Assembly (NCBI RefSeq): GCF_013297935.1
Contig: NZ_JAAFIX010000011.1
Coordinates: 62,001 to 126,000, forward strand
DNA: 64,000 bases
Source of the DNA: Rhodoferax sp.
GTDB lineage: Bacteria > Pseudomonadota > Gammaproteobacteria > Burkholderiales > Burkholderiaceae_C
Reading direction: 5' to 3'
Positions 48,959 through 58,364 of this stretch are shown here, piece after piece. The notes under the pieces are model-generated. The model ran no database searches. It saw nothing but the letters and a program-made list of their open reading frames with translations, and had not been told where the DNA came from. Position numbers and translations under genes: made by a program. Each line of letters starts with the position of its first letter. Within the stretch, counting starts at the first letter, position 1.

Positions 48959-50704
48959 ATGGCTTTTTCGGCCCACAGCGGCTTACCTGCTGCTTGGGCC
49001 GGCTGTGCGGCGTGGACGGTGTTGGACACCGGCTTCCATCAGGCCCGGCGCTTTCTTGCCACCTGGGCCGCGTGGCGCGCCGACCCGCAGCGCCCCACCA
49101 TGCTTCACTATGTGGGGCATGTTTCCCCCGCCGGCCTCGCCCGGCTGCTCGCCCCCCCTGCCCCGCCGCCTCAAGCGCCAGATGACCTTGAGGGTCTGCT
49201 GCTTGCCGAGCTACAGGACCGGGGCCCCGGCATTCACCGCATCCTGCTGGACCACGGGCAGGTCTCGCTGACCCTTTGCGTGGGAGACAGCCACGCGTTT
49301 TTGAGCGACCACGCGCTCCATGCCAACACGGTTTGGCATACCTCCTCTGACACGGGCTGGAGCAAATGGGCCGCCAAAGCCCTGGCGCGCCTGTGCCTGC
49401 GCGGTGCGACCCTGGAGGCCGCACTCCCCGCAGATGCACCGTCCGAGTGGCTGCACGAGGCGGGTTTTGTGCACTGCAGCCCCGCGCTCGACACCGGCAC
49501 GCTGAACGCAACATTCAACCCGCCATGGCCTTTGGGCGCCAAAGAGCCCCCCAGCAGCGGAGGGCGCGCGCTAAGCAACCTGACGTGTTGCGTAGTGGGT
49601 GCGGGTATTTCGGGCGCGAGTGTGGCCTACGCGCTGGCCCGCCGGGGCTGGCAAGTCACGGTGCTCGACGCTGCAGAGCACCTCGGTGCCGGCGCCTCCG
49701 GCCTGCCGGTAGGCCTGGTCGTGCCCCATATCTCCGCAGACGACAGCCCGCGCTCACGCCTCTCCCGCGTGGGTGCCAAACTGATGTTGCAACATAGCAA
49801 AACACTGCTGCAACACGGGCAAGACTGGTCACTGACCGGTGTGCTGGAGCACCGCTTTGCCGAGGGCCCGGACCGGGCACACGCCCATGCGGCGTGGGTC
49901 AAGCCGGGCGCTTTGGTCCGCGCTTGGTTGGCCCACCAGGGCATCACGGTGCGGCACTTAGCCCGGGTCTCGGGCATCGAGCGAACGGGCGAATGCTGGA
50001 CACTGCGAGACCCCGAAGGCTCGACCCTCGCACAAGCCCCCGTGGTGGTGCTCGCGACCGCGTTTGCCACCCGCGCACTGCTGGAGGCCGATGCCTTGCA
50101 ACCGCACCGGGCCGGCACCCTGCATTTGACATTGGGGGACCTGCAAGCGGTGCACGGCACAGCGACCACAGGCCCTATGCCCGCCCATGTAAACAGCCCC
50201 GCCTGGCGCCACCCGCACAACGGACATGGCTGCTTTATCCCCCAGGTGCCCGGCCGAGGTGGTGATTTTTGGCTAGCCGGCTCCAGCTTCGAGCCCGATA
50301 GCCAGCCGACTACACCGACCGGTGAGCCCCACCGGCTGGCACCCTTGGCGCTGCAACATCAAGGCAACCTGGAGCGCCTGCAAACCTTGTGGCCAGCGGC
50401 AGCGCAGGCGGTGGCGCCGCTGTTTGAATCCGGTGGGGTTGAAGCGTGGTCCGGCACCCGCTGCGTCAGCCATGACCGCCTGCCCTTGGCCGGACCGGTG
50501 GACGCTACCGGCCGCAACGGCCTGTGGATGCATGTGGGCATGGGTGCCCGCGGCCTGACGTTTTCAGCGCTAGGGGCGGAGCTGATTGCAGCACGCATGT
50601 GCCATGAGCCCTGGCCCGTGGAGAGCGCGTTGGCGAAGTCGATGGATTCGCAGCGCCTGCGCAAGCGGCGTGCGGTTCGTGAAGTGGAGAGCGACAGCAC
50701 CTGA
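48959..50704 (+). CDS. mnmC: MnmC-like protein: degenerate methyltransferase-like N-terminus plus FAD-dependent oxidoreductase (MnmC2)
   Basis: C-terminal CCVVGAGISGASVAYALARRGWQVTVLDAAEHLGAGASGLPVGLV (MnmC2 FAD motif); N-terminal IHRILLDHGQVSLTLCVGDSH resembles MnmC1. Confidence 0.82.
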   Translation: MAFSAHSGLPAAWAGCAAWTVLDTGFHQARRFLATWAAWRADPQRPTMLHYVGHVSPAGLARLLAPPAPPPQAPDDLEGLLLAELQDRGPGIHRILLDHGQVSLTLCVGDSHAFLSDHALHANTVWHTSSDTGWSKWAAKALARLCLRGATLEAALPADAPSEWLHEAGFVHCSPALDTGTLNATFNPPWPLGAKEPPSSGGRALSNLTCCVVGAGISGASVAYALARRGWQVTVLDAAEHLGAGASGLPVGLVVPHISADDSPRSRLSRVGAKLMLQHSKTLLQHGQDWSLTGVLEHRFAEGPDRAHAHAAWVKPGALVRAWLAHQGITVRHLARVSGIERTGECWTLRDPEGSTLAQAPVVVLATAFATRALLEADALQPHRAGTLHLTLGDLQAVHGTATTGPMPAHVNSPAWRHPHNGHGCFIPQVPGRGGDFWLAGSSFEPDSQPTTPTGEPHRLAPLALQHQGNLERLQTLWPAAAQAVAPLFESGGVEAWSGTRCVSHDRLPLAGPVDATGRNGLWMHVGMGARGLTFSALGAELIAARMCHEPWPVESALAKSMDSQRLRKRRAVREVESDST

Positions 50705-50718
50705 GCAGTGCCGCCACC

Positions 50719-51459
50719 TCAAACTTTTTGAAATGCGCTGAACACCTGCTGGGGGTTGAAGGGCACTTCCAGCAAGTCTGCGCAGCCCATGCTTTCGGAC
50801 AGGCGCACCGCCTTCCAGTCGGGAGCCGGCATGACCCCCATGACGTTAGCCGGAGGCACCGCCTGGTCTTGAAAGTACTTGGCATAGCGCCAAGGGTCCT
50901 GCGTGACCGGGTCCACGTACACCAAGGCGAGGCTGTAACTCCGCTGCCCCATGCGATCCATGCACTCTTCGAGTGAATGCACCTCGTCAATCACCAGCAG
51001 ACCAGCCAGCGCCAGGCGAGCCCGCAGGTAGTAGGCTGCCACCTGAGGAATACAGACAAACAGCGCACACCGGATGCCCGGCGGGGGCGGCACATCGGTA
51101 GACGGTGCTTCGGCAAAAATGTCGATGTCCACCTCTTGCAAAGTGGCAAACAACTCGTCGAGCAAGTGCACCAGCCCACCCCAGTCCACGGGTCGCTGCA
51201 AAGCCCGCCATGCACCCAAGGGGGCAGAGTCGCCCACGGCAATCATCTTGAGGTGGGGGTTAAAGCCTGGTGACACCAGATCGAGGCCCGCCTCGTAGCT
51301 GTCCACATCAATCAACGCCACGTTCGGAGAACTGCTTTCCTCCGGGGTCCAGAGCACGTAGTTGGGCCCGTCGGCCCGCGACACCCTGAACAAGGTGTTC
51401 AGCGAATGCCGCTCGGCATCGCTGAAACCCACTACTTTCACCCGAACCTTGATGCCCAT
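50719..51459 (-). CDS. Hypothetical protein with two receiver-like halves
   Basis: VALIDVDSYEAG...AVGDSAP and ALVYVDPVTQDPWRYAKYFQ...DLLEVPFNPQQVFSAFQ. Confidence 0.55.
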   Translation of the reverse strand: MGIKVRVKVVGFSDAERHSLNTLFRVSRADGPNYVLWTPEESSSPNVALIDVDSYEAGLDLVSPGFNPHLKMIAVGDSAPLGAWRALQRPVDWGGLVHLLDELFATLQEVDIDIFAEAPSTDVPPPPGIRCALFVCIPQVAAYYLRARLALAGLLVIDEVHSLEECMDRMGQRSYSLALVYVDPVTQDPWRYAKYFQDQAVPPANVMGVMPAPDWKAVRLSESMGCADLLEVPFNPQQVFSAFQKV

Positions 51460-51483
51460 ATTTCCCTGTCAGCGCAGCGGCGC

Positions 51484-52452
51484 TTATCTTTCCTTGGAGT
51501 AGGGACGACCCAGCGCCTGCGGTGCCACAGCCTTGCCAATGAATCCCGCCAGCAAAACCACCGTCAACACATAAGGTAGTGCCTGGATGAACTGCACCGG
51601 CACTTCACCAAAGCCGCTCACCTGCACGCCCTGCAAACGAATGGCAGCAGCATCCAGAAACCCGAACAACAAACACGCCCAGAAGGCGCCAACCGGATGC
51701 CAGCGGCCGAATATCAGGGCCGCCAAGGCCATGAAGCCCCGACCCGCCGTCATGTTGGCGGAGAAGTTGGCACTCTGAGCCAGCACCAGGTAGGCGCCAG
51801 CCAAGCCGCACAACACACCGTTGATGGTCAGCGCGGCATAGCGCAGCCGGGAGACCGAAACCCCCGCAGCGTCGACCATTTGCGGGTTCTCGCCCACGGC
51901 CCGCAGTCGCAAACCGAAGCGCGTGCGGAACAGCACCCACCAGCACATCGGCACCAAGGCCAGAGTGAGGTAGACCATGGCGTTGTGGCTCAAGAGCCCC
52001 TCGCCCACAATCCGCCCCACCCAAGGCACGCCACTCAGCGCGTCTTGCATGCCCGGGAACAAGGCTTGAATGCGGACGTCGCTGCCCACCGGAGGCGTCT
52101 GACCGCCCTGCGCAAACCACGCAATGCCCAGCACCACCGTCATGCCGGCGGCAATGATGTTGATCGCCACCCCGGACACCACTTGGTCCCCTTTGTGGCT
52201 CACACAGGCCAGGCCGTGCATCCACGAGAGCACCACGGCCACCAGCACCCCCAAAGCCAGCGCCAGGGTGGTGGATTGAAACGCCGCTCCGGCCGCACCT
52301 GCGGCGAATGCGGCAAACAGCATCTTGCCTTCCAGCCCGATGTCCACCACGCCAGAGCGCTCTGAAAACATGCCGGCCAGCGCACAGAGAATCAGCGGCG
52401 TAGAAACCCTCAGCGTAGAGGCCAGCATGGCCGCAACCAATGCGTCATCCAT
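51484..52452 (-). CDS. Nucleoside-type ABC transporter permease (BMP system, NupC/YufQ-like)
   Basis: TPLILCALAGMFSERSGVVDIGLEGKMLFAAFAAG; GRGFMALAALIFGRWHPVGAF. Confidence 0.92.
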   Translation of the reverse strand: MDDALVAAMLASTLRVSTPLILCALAGMFSERSGVVDIGLEGKMLFAAFAAGAAGAAFQSTTLALALGVLVAVVLSWMHGLACVSHKGDQVVSGVAINIIAAGMTVVLGIAWFAQGGQTPPVGSDVRIQALFPGMQDALSGVPWVGRIVGEGLLSHNAMVYLTLALVPMCWWVLFRTRFGLRLRAVGENPQMVDAAGVSVSRLRYAALTINGVLCGLAGAYLVLAQSANFSANMTAGRGFMALAALIFGRWHPVGAFWACLLFGFLDAAAIRLQGVQVSGFGEVPVQFIQALPYVLTVVLLAGFIGKAVAPQALGRPYSKER

Positions 52453-53560
52453 GTTGCACCCCCGCCTTCAAGAACTTGGACAAAACCCAGGCCAACACCG
52501 GCGCAATCACGTACACCATGGCCCCGGAGAACAACACAATGAAACCTTGCAACATCACCACCATCTCCCGGCTGAAGCCCGGTATTTCAAATGCCACCTC
52601 GGCGCCCCCTTGAAACAGGGCCCCGAACAACACGCTGGCAAAAATAATGCCGACTGGGTGGTTGCGCCCCATCAGGGCCACCGCAATACCGGTAAAGCCC
52701 GCGCCGCTGACGAACTCCAACAAGAGCTTGCCATTGACGCCCGCAATCTCATTCATACCCACCATGCCGGCCAGTGCACCTGAAATGGCCATGCCAATCA
52801 CGATCTGATGGCGGACGTTGATACCGGCGTACTCCGCCGCACTCTGGCTGGAGCCGACTGCACGCAGCCGGTAACCTGCCCGTGTACGCCACAAAAACAG
52901 GTACACCCCCAGAGAGGCCAGCAAAGCGAGCAGCAAGCTCAAATTGAGGGGCGATGCGTCCCACTCAATGCCTATGGCCGCCAAGGCCTCGTGCATGGCC
53001 GGCAGCTTGGCCGATGCAGCAAACGCCGCACTTTCAACCGCCATAGAGCCCGAGGGGCGCAGGTGGTTGACCAGCAGGTACACCAGCAGACTACTAGCAA
53101 TGAAGTTGAACATGATGGTCGTAATCACCACATGGCTACCCCGGTAAGCCTGGAGATACGCCGGAACTGCCGCCCACGCCGCCCCGAATAGCGCACCACT
53201 GAGCAGCATCAAGGGCAACATGGCCCAGGCGGGCAAGCTGTTTGAAAGCCAGAGAGCCATCAAGCCGGTACCCAGCCCACCCAAAATAGCCTGCCCTTCC
53301 CCGCCGATATTGAACAAGCCGCCATGAAAAGCGACTGCCACCGCGAGGCCGGTGAAGATAAAGGTGGTGGCGTAGTAAAGGGTGTAACTGATCCCGCGCT
53401 GGCTGCCGAAAGCACCTTGCACCAACACCGAAATCACCTCCACCGGGTCCTGCCCGACCAAAGCCACTACACCGGCCGCGGCCAGCATGGCGACCAGCAG
53501 GCACACCACCGGGAGCAGCACCAGATCCGCCCAACGGGGCAATGCGTAATTCGCGTTCAT
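52445..53560 (-). CDS. Nucleoside-type ABC transporter permease (NupB/YufP-like)
   Basis: FIFTGLAVAVAFHGGLFNIGGEGQAILGGLG; AGFTGIAVALMGRNHPVGI. Confidence 0.92.
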   Translation of the reverse strand: MNANYALPRWADLVLLPVVCLLVAMLAAAGVVALVGQDPVEVISVLVQGAFGSQRGISYTLYYATTFIFTGLAVAVAFHGGLFNIGGEGQAILGGLGTGLMALWLSNSLPAWAMLPLMLLSGALFGAAWAAVPAYLQAYRGSHVVITTIMFNFIASSLLVYLLVNHLRPSGSMAVESAAFAASAKLPAMHEALAAIGIEWDASPLNLSLLLALLASLGVYLFLWRTRAGYRLRAVGSSQSAAEYAGINVRHQIVIGMAISGALAGMVGMNEIAGVNGKLLLEFVSGAGFTGIAVALMGRNHPVGIIFASVLFGALFQGGAEVAFEIPGFSREMVVMLQGFIVLFSGAMVYVIAPVLAWVLSKFLKAGVQHG

Positions 53561-55095
53561 TGCGCCCCTCCTGTCATCAGCAGGCCGATACCGGCCTCTG
53601 TGCAGTCTTCAATCGCCAGCTCTCCGCTGACTCGCCCTTGATTCATCACAATGACCCGATCAGCTAGCGCCAAAATCTCGTCCAACTCGCTGGACACCAC
53701 CAGTACTGCGCAACCGGCATCCCGCATAGCCCGCAGCTGGGAATAAATGAATTCGATCGCGCCGATGTCCACTCCACGCGTCGGCTGCCCGACCAGCAGC
53801 ACTTTGGGCGACTGCCCCAACTCCCGCGCGAGCACCAGCTTCTGCTGATTTCCGCCCGAAAATTTGCTGCTCTTGAGTTCCGGGTCGCGCGGGCGCACGT
53901 CAAAGCGCTCCATCAAGCCCGCCGTGGCGCGGCGCATGGCGCTGTGGGACATCCAGCCGCCACTCGCGTACTCAGGCAACCCGTCGTAGCCCAATACGGC
54001 CGACTCCCAAGCGACAAAGTCCATGACCATCGCGCGCGCGTGGCGGTCTTCAGGAACGTGCGCGACCCCCAGGTGGCGTGCGGTTTGCGGATCCAGCCAC
54101 TGCGCTGCAGCGAACGTCTGGCCCCCGGTGGTGATGGTGCCGGCATCGGGTGTGAGCAACCCCGACAGCACATCGAGCAACTCGCTCTGCCCGTTGCCGG
54201 ACACACCGGCCACCCCCACGATTTCACCGGCCCGCAAATCGAGGTTCAAGTCATGCAGGCGCGTGACCTCCAAGGCGTCTCTCACCACCACGTTGCGCAC
54301 TGAGAGCAAGGTATCTCCCGCAGGGCGGGCATCTGCGTCCACACGGCCCATGTGCACTTTGCGCCCCACCATGGCTTCGGCAAGGCTCTCTACAGAGGCT
54401 TGCGCAATCGGCAGCTCCTGCACCACTCGGCCGCCGCGCATGACGGTCACGTTGTCGCACAAGCCCACGACTTCTTTCAGCTTGTGGGTAATCAGCAAGA
54501 TAGTGGTGCCTTGCCCGCGCAACACCCGCAGCACTTTGAACAAGTGTTCGGTTTCTTGGGGGGTCAGTACTGCGGTGGGTTCATCCAGAATCAAAATCTT
54601 GGCGCCGCGGTAGAGCGCCTTCAGAATCTCAAGCCGCTGACGATCGCCCACCGGGAGTTCGGACACCGGAGCATCGAGCTTGACCTGCAAGCCGGTCGCT
54701 TGCATCAGGGTTTCGAGCTTGCTGCGCACAGCGGCATCGGCTTTGTGCAGCAGCCAATGCGGCTCCGCACCGAGCATCACGTTTTCGAGCGCGGTCAGGG
54801 TGTCCACCAACATAAAGTGCTGGTGAACCATGCCAATGCCTTGGGCAATCGCATCGTCCGCATTGCGTATCGTCACCGGCTTGCCGAGGACCCATATGTC
54901 GCCGCTGTCGGCCTGGTAAAAGCCGTACAAGATGGACATCAGCGTGCTCTTGCCCGCCCCGTTCTCGCCCACGATGCCGTGAACCGTACCGCTAGCCACC
55001 CGCAAGTTCACGTCGGCATTCGCTGCCACCGCACCAAACCGTTTGTTGATGCCCTGCATGTGAATCGCCGGGGGCGATGTGCTCTCTACACTCAA
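53557..55095 (-). CDS. Nucleoside-type ABC transporter ATPase, two NBDs (NupA/YufO-like)
   Basis: VHGIVGENGAGKSTLMSILYGFYQADSGDI; GVSGNGQSELLDVLSG; FSGGNQQKLVLARELG. Start approximate (ORF extends to 55197). Confidence 0.9.
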   Translation of the reverse strand: MSVESTSPPAIHMQGINKRFGAVAANADVNLRVASGTVHGIVGENGAGKSTLMSILYGFYQADSGDIWVLGKPVTIRNADDAIAQGIGMVHQHFMLVDTLTALENVMLGAEPHWLLHKADAAVRSKLETLMQATGLQVKLDAPVSELPVGDRQRLEILKALYRGAKILILDEPTAVLTPQETEHLFKVLRVLRGQGTTILLITHKLKEVVGLCDNVTVMRGGRVVQELPIAQASVESLAEAMVGRKVHMGRVDADARPAGDTLLSVRNVVVRDALEVTRLHDLNLDLRAGEIVGVAGVSGNGQSELLDVLSGLLTPDAGTITTGGQTFAAAQWLDPQTARHLGVAHVPEDRHARAMVMDFVAWESAVLGYDGLPEYASGGWMSHSAMRRATAGLMERFDVRPRDPELKSSKFSGGNQQKLVLARELGQSPKVLLVGQPTRGVDIGAIEFIYSQLRAMRDAGCAVLVVSSELDEILALADRVIVMNQGRVSGELAIEDCTEAGIGLLMTGGAQ

Positions 55096-55129
55096 ATCCT
55101 GCTCCTCTGAGGGCTCTTGCCCTGAAGCG

Positions 55130-55164
55130 AAAAGCCCACGGTACGTGCAAGCACCGCGGGCTTT
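55130..55164 (-). terminator. Intercistronic stem-loop between BMP-lipoprotein-like gene and its ABC ATPase
   Basis: AAAGCCC(R)CGGT...ACC(R)CGGGCTTT with short T-tract on minus strand. Confidence 0.6.
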
Positions 55165-55221
55165 ACAACCAGGAAAGAAAGCGCCCGCTACCGGCATGGC
55201 CGGCCGGACGCCACTTTCAAA

Positions 55222-56205
55222 TTACAACTTGCAAGCGTTGTCCGCCATGAAGTCAGCCACTTTGATCTTGCCGCTGATGATGTCAGCCTTGGCAGCTTCC
55301 ACCTTCTTCTTCATTTCAGGGGTAATCAACTTGGCGTTGTTCGCATCCACAGCGTAGTCCACGCCGCCTTCTTTCAGACCCAACACGGTCATACCGGCCT
55401 TGTGGCCCTTGGCAACGTTGTACACCGCGGTGTCCACGCGCTTGAGCATGGAAGTCAACATGGTGCCGGGGTGAATGTGGTTCTGGTTGCTATCCACACC
55501 GATGGCCAGCTTGCCGCTGTCCTTGGCAGCCTGGTACACACCGATACCGGTGCCGCCGGCGGCTGCAAACACCACGTCCACGCCTTGCGAGAACTGGGCC
55601 TTGGCCAACTCGCCGCCGCGGGCGGGGTCGTTCCAAGCGGCACCGGTGGTGCCTGTCATGTTGCCGATGACTTCAGCCTTGGGGTTCACAAACAGTGCGC
55701 CTTGCTTGTAGCCGCACTCAAACTTGCGGATCAGGGGGATGTCCATACCGCCCACAAAGCCGACTTTGCCGGTCTTGCTGGCCATGGCGGCAATCGTGCC
55801 CACCAGGAAGCTACCTTCTTGCTCTTTAAACACCACGGACTGCACGTTAGGCAAGTCCACCACCATGTCGATGATGGCGAATTGCAACTTGGGGAATTCT
55901 TTGGCTACTTTTTCGATGCTGGAAGCCTGGCCGAAACCGATACCGATGATGGGGCTAGCGCCACGCTCTGCCATGCGGCGGATGGCCTGCTCACGCTGGG
56001 ACTCGTTGGTGATTTCGAACGACAGGTACTTTTTGCCGGTCTCTTTTTTCCACTTTTCGATACCGTTGTAAGCCGCTTCGTTAAAGGACTTGTCAAACTT
56101 GCCGCCCATATCGAACACCACTGCAGGGTCAGCAGCGATAGCTTGGAAACTGGCGGCCAAGGTCGCGGCCAACAGCGTCATGCGCACAGGAGATTTCACG
56201 TTCAT
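55222..56205 (-). CDS. BMP-family ABC substrate-binding protein
   Basis: Signal peptide; DPAVVFDMGGKFDKSFNEAAYNGIEKWKKETG; KTGKVGFVGGMDIPLIRKFECGYKQGA. Confidence 0.94.
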   Translation of the reverse strand: MNVKSPVRMTLLAATLAASFQAIAADPAVVFDMGGKFDKSFNEAAYNGIEKWKKETGKKYLSFEITNESQREQAIRRMAERGASPIIGIGFGQASSIEKVAKEFPKLQFAIIDMVVDLPNVQSVVFKEQEGSFLVGTIAAMASKTGKVGFVGGMDIPLIRKFECGYKQGALFVNPKAEVIGNMTGTTGAAWNDPARGGELAKAQFSQGVDVVFAAAGGTGIGVYQAAKDSGKLAIGVDSNQNHIHPGTMLTSMLKRVDTAVYNVAKGHKAGMTVLGLKEGGVDYAVDANNAKLITPEMKKKVEAAKADIISGKIKVADFMADNACKL

Positions 56206-56423
56206 AGCTTCTCTCAGTTCTTAATCAAGTTAAAAAAACAGTCAATTCAACAAACCAATGGCAGAACCGCCATTTTCATCACACATTTGCCGCTAAGCGC
56301 GGTCAACGCCACACTGTAGTTCAAGAATCACAGCGGACTCCAGTGTCTGTATCAGGGCTTCTCCGGATATAACTCGGGCGTTATACACCTCTTACACCAC
56401 TCCGGAATTCACCTGCACCCGTT

Positions 56424-57353
56424 TCAAACCGGCTTGAGCTCCACCAGCGACTTGCCGATGGCACTGGCCAGCCGCGCATTGTTCAGCACCAACTGAATGT
56501 TGGACGCCAAGCTATCCCCTCCGGTGATCTCACACACTCGCGCCAACAAAAACGGGGTGGACTCTTTGCCACCAATATTCTGGGCTTGGGCCTCTGCCAG
56601 TGCCTGCTCGATCGCTGCATCAATCACCGCTCCCGCCATGGCGTACTCCGGAGGGATGGGGTTAGCAATTACCATGCCACCATGCAGCCCCATGCCCCAT
56701 TTGGCATGCAACACCTGCGCAATTTCTAGCGGCGTGTCCAAGCGGTAGTCCACTGAAAACGCACTGTCCCGGGTAAAAAATGCCGGCAGCGCCCGGGTCT
56801 GGTAACCCACCACGGGAACGCCATGTGTTTCCAGGTATTCCAGGGTCAAGCGCAGGTCGAGAATCGACTTGGCTCCCGCGCACACGACTGCCACCTGGGT
56901 GTGGGCCAACTCTTGCAAGTCCGCCGACACGTCAAAACTTTCTTGTGCGCCACGGTGCACACCGCCGATGCCACCTGTGGCAAACACGCGAATTCCCGCC
57001 ATTGCCGCAATGATCATGGTCGAGGCCACCGTAGTAGCCCCTGTGGCCCCCGCAGCCACGATAAAGGGCACGTCTCGGCGGCTCACCTTCACCACGTCGC
57101 GGCCGGAGCGGCCCAACTGCTCGATATCAGCCTCCGACAGACCGGCCTTCAAGCGCCCGTTCACGATGGCAATGGTGGCAGGCACCGCACCATGGGCACG
57201 CACCTCCGCCTCCACCATGAGTGCTGTTTGCACATTCTGCGGATAGGGCATGCCGTGGGAGATGATGGTGGATTCCAGCGCCACCACCGGGATACCGTTT
57301 TGCAGCGCGTGCTCCACTTCAGGGGCTATATCGAGATAAGGGTTCAAGGTCAT
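56424..57353 (-). CDS. psuG: Pseudouridine-5'-phosphate glycosidase
   Basis: PVVALESTIISHGMPYPQNVQTAL; ATGATTVASTMIIAAMAGIRVFATGGIGGVHRGA. Confidence 0.96.
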   Translation of the reverse strand: MTLNPYLDIAPEVEHALQNGIPVVALESTIISHGMPYPQNVQTALMVEAEVRAHGAVPATIAIVNGRLKAGLSEADIEQLGRSGRDVVKVSRRDVPFIVAAGATGATTVASTMIIAAMAGIRVFATGGIGGVHRGAQESFDVSADLQELAHTQVAVVCAGAKSILDLRLTLEYLETHGVPVVGYQTRALPAFFTRDSAFSVDYRLDTPLEIAQVLHAKWGMGLHGGMVIANPIPPEYAMAGAVIDAAIEQALAEAQAQNIGGKESTPFLLARVCEITGGDSLASNIQLVLNNARLASAIGKSLVELKPV

Positions 57354-58291
57354 GCGTTCAGGCTCATGTGGTGCCGGACTGTCGAGTCGGTCAAATCCGG
57401 CGAGTTGGCGAATGTACTGGATAGTGTGATCTCTGCACAGGCCACCCCGTATTCAATGGCACTGTCGAATGCAGGATCTTTCTGAAGCGCCGCCACCACG
57501 CCCGCTAACAAAGCGTCTCCGGCTCCGGTGCTGTTGAGCACCGGCACCTTGCGGGCCCGCCGAAACTTGGCGCCCGCGCCAGCCTGGCCCCACGCCAGAC
57601 CCGACGCACCAAAACTCACCATGACCTGCTGCACGCCACTGGCCAAAAAATACTCCACCGCAGCGGCGCAGTCTTCCAGCGACGCAATCACCAAACCACT
57701 GAGCGCGGCGGCCTCCAGGTGGTTGAGCTTTAGGAGGTAAATACCGGGGAGCAGGCCCGTCAAACGCCGGCACTTGGCCACCGAGACACCATCCACCACC
57801 GTAGTCCGGCCTAAGCCCAGCAGGTGCGACAGGGTGGCCTGGGGCACATTGCAGTCCACCAGCAACCAAGGTTGCGGCTCTTGCAATACAGGCACGCGGG
57901 CGCACCACTCTGGCGTGAGGGTTTCCAAAATCTCCATGTCGTTGACCGCCATGGCGACTTCACCATCCGGCTGGTGCATCGACAAATAGGTGGCTGTTCG
58001 TTGGCCCTGCGCGGTCATCATGGCGTCCACACCGACTCCCGTGGCGGCTGTCATAGCGGTGAGTTGCTGGCCAAAGGCGTCGTCACCCACCACGGTGACC
58101 AGTTGAACTCCAACGCCGAGGCGGGCCAGGTTTTCCGCAATATTGCGCCCCACCCCACCGGGCGAGTAACGAATGGCGCCGGGGGTCGAGTCGCCCGCGG
58201 TAACAGCACTGTGCGCCGTAGCGCTGATATCCATGTTGGTGCCGCCCACGACCGTGACCGGGAATAAAACAGCGGGCGAATCAGATGTCAT
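57350..58291 (-). CDS. psuK: PfkB-family carbohydrate kinase, putative pseudouridine kinase
   Basis: VVGGTNMDISATAHSAVTAGDSTPGAIRYSPGGVGRNIAENLARLG; NSTGAGDALLAGVVAAL; overlaps psuG start. Confidence 0.9.
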   Translation of the reverse strand: MTSDSPAVLFPVTVVGGTNMDISATAHSAVTAGDSTPGAIRYSPGGVGRNIAENLARLGVGVQLVTVVGDDAFGQQLTAMTAATGVGVDAMMTAQGQRTATYLSMHQPDGEVAMAVNDMEILETLTPEWCARVPVLQEPQPWLLVDCNVPQATLSHLLGLGRTTVVDGVSVAKCRRLTGLLPGIYLLKLNHLEAAALSGLVIASLEDCAAAVEYFLASGVQQVMVSFGASGLAWGQAGAGAKFRRARKVPVLNSTGAGDALLAGVVAALQKDPAFDSAIEYGVACAEITLSSTFANSPDLTDSTVRHHMSLNA

Positions 58292-58364
58292 TAAGGTCTA
58301 TATCGAAGGACTTATCCGGCGCACGTAAATTCAGCGTCAAAATAAGCGGTTTCGCAATCAGAGA

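Noticed and set aside
56258-56280. AATGGC-AGAACC-GCCATT hairpin between psuG and the BMP gene
   Set aside because: Short 6-bp stem with weak T-run; too common by chance to call.
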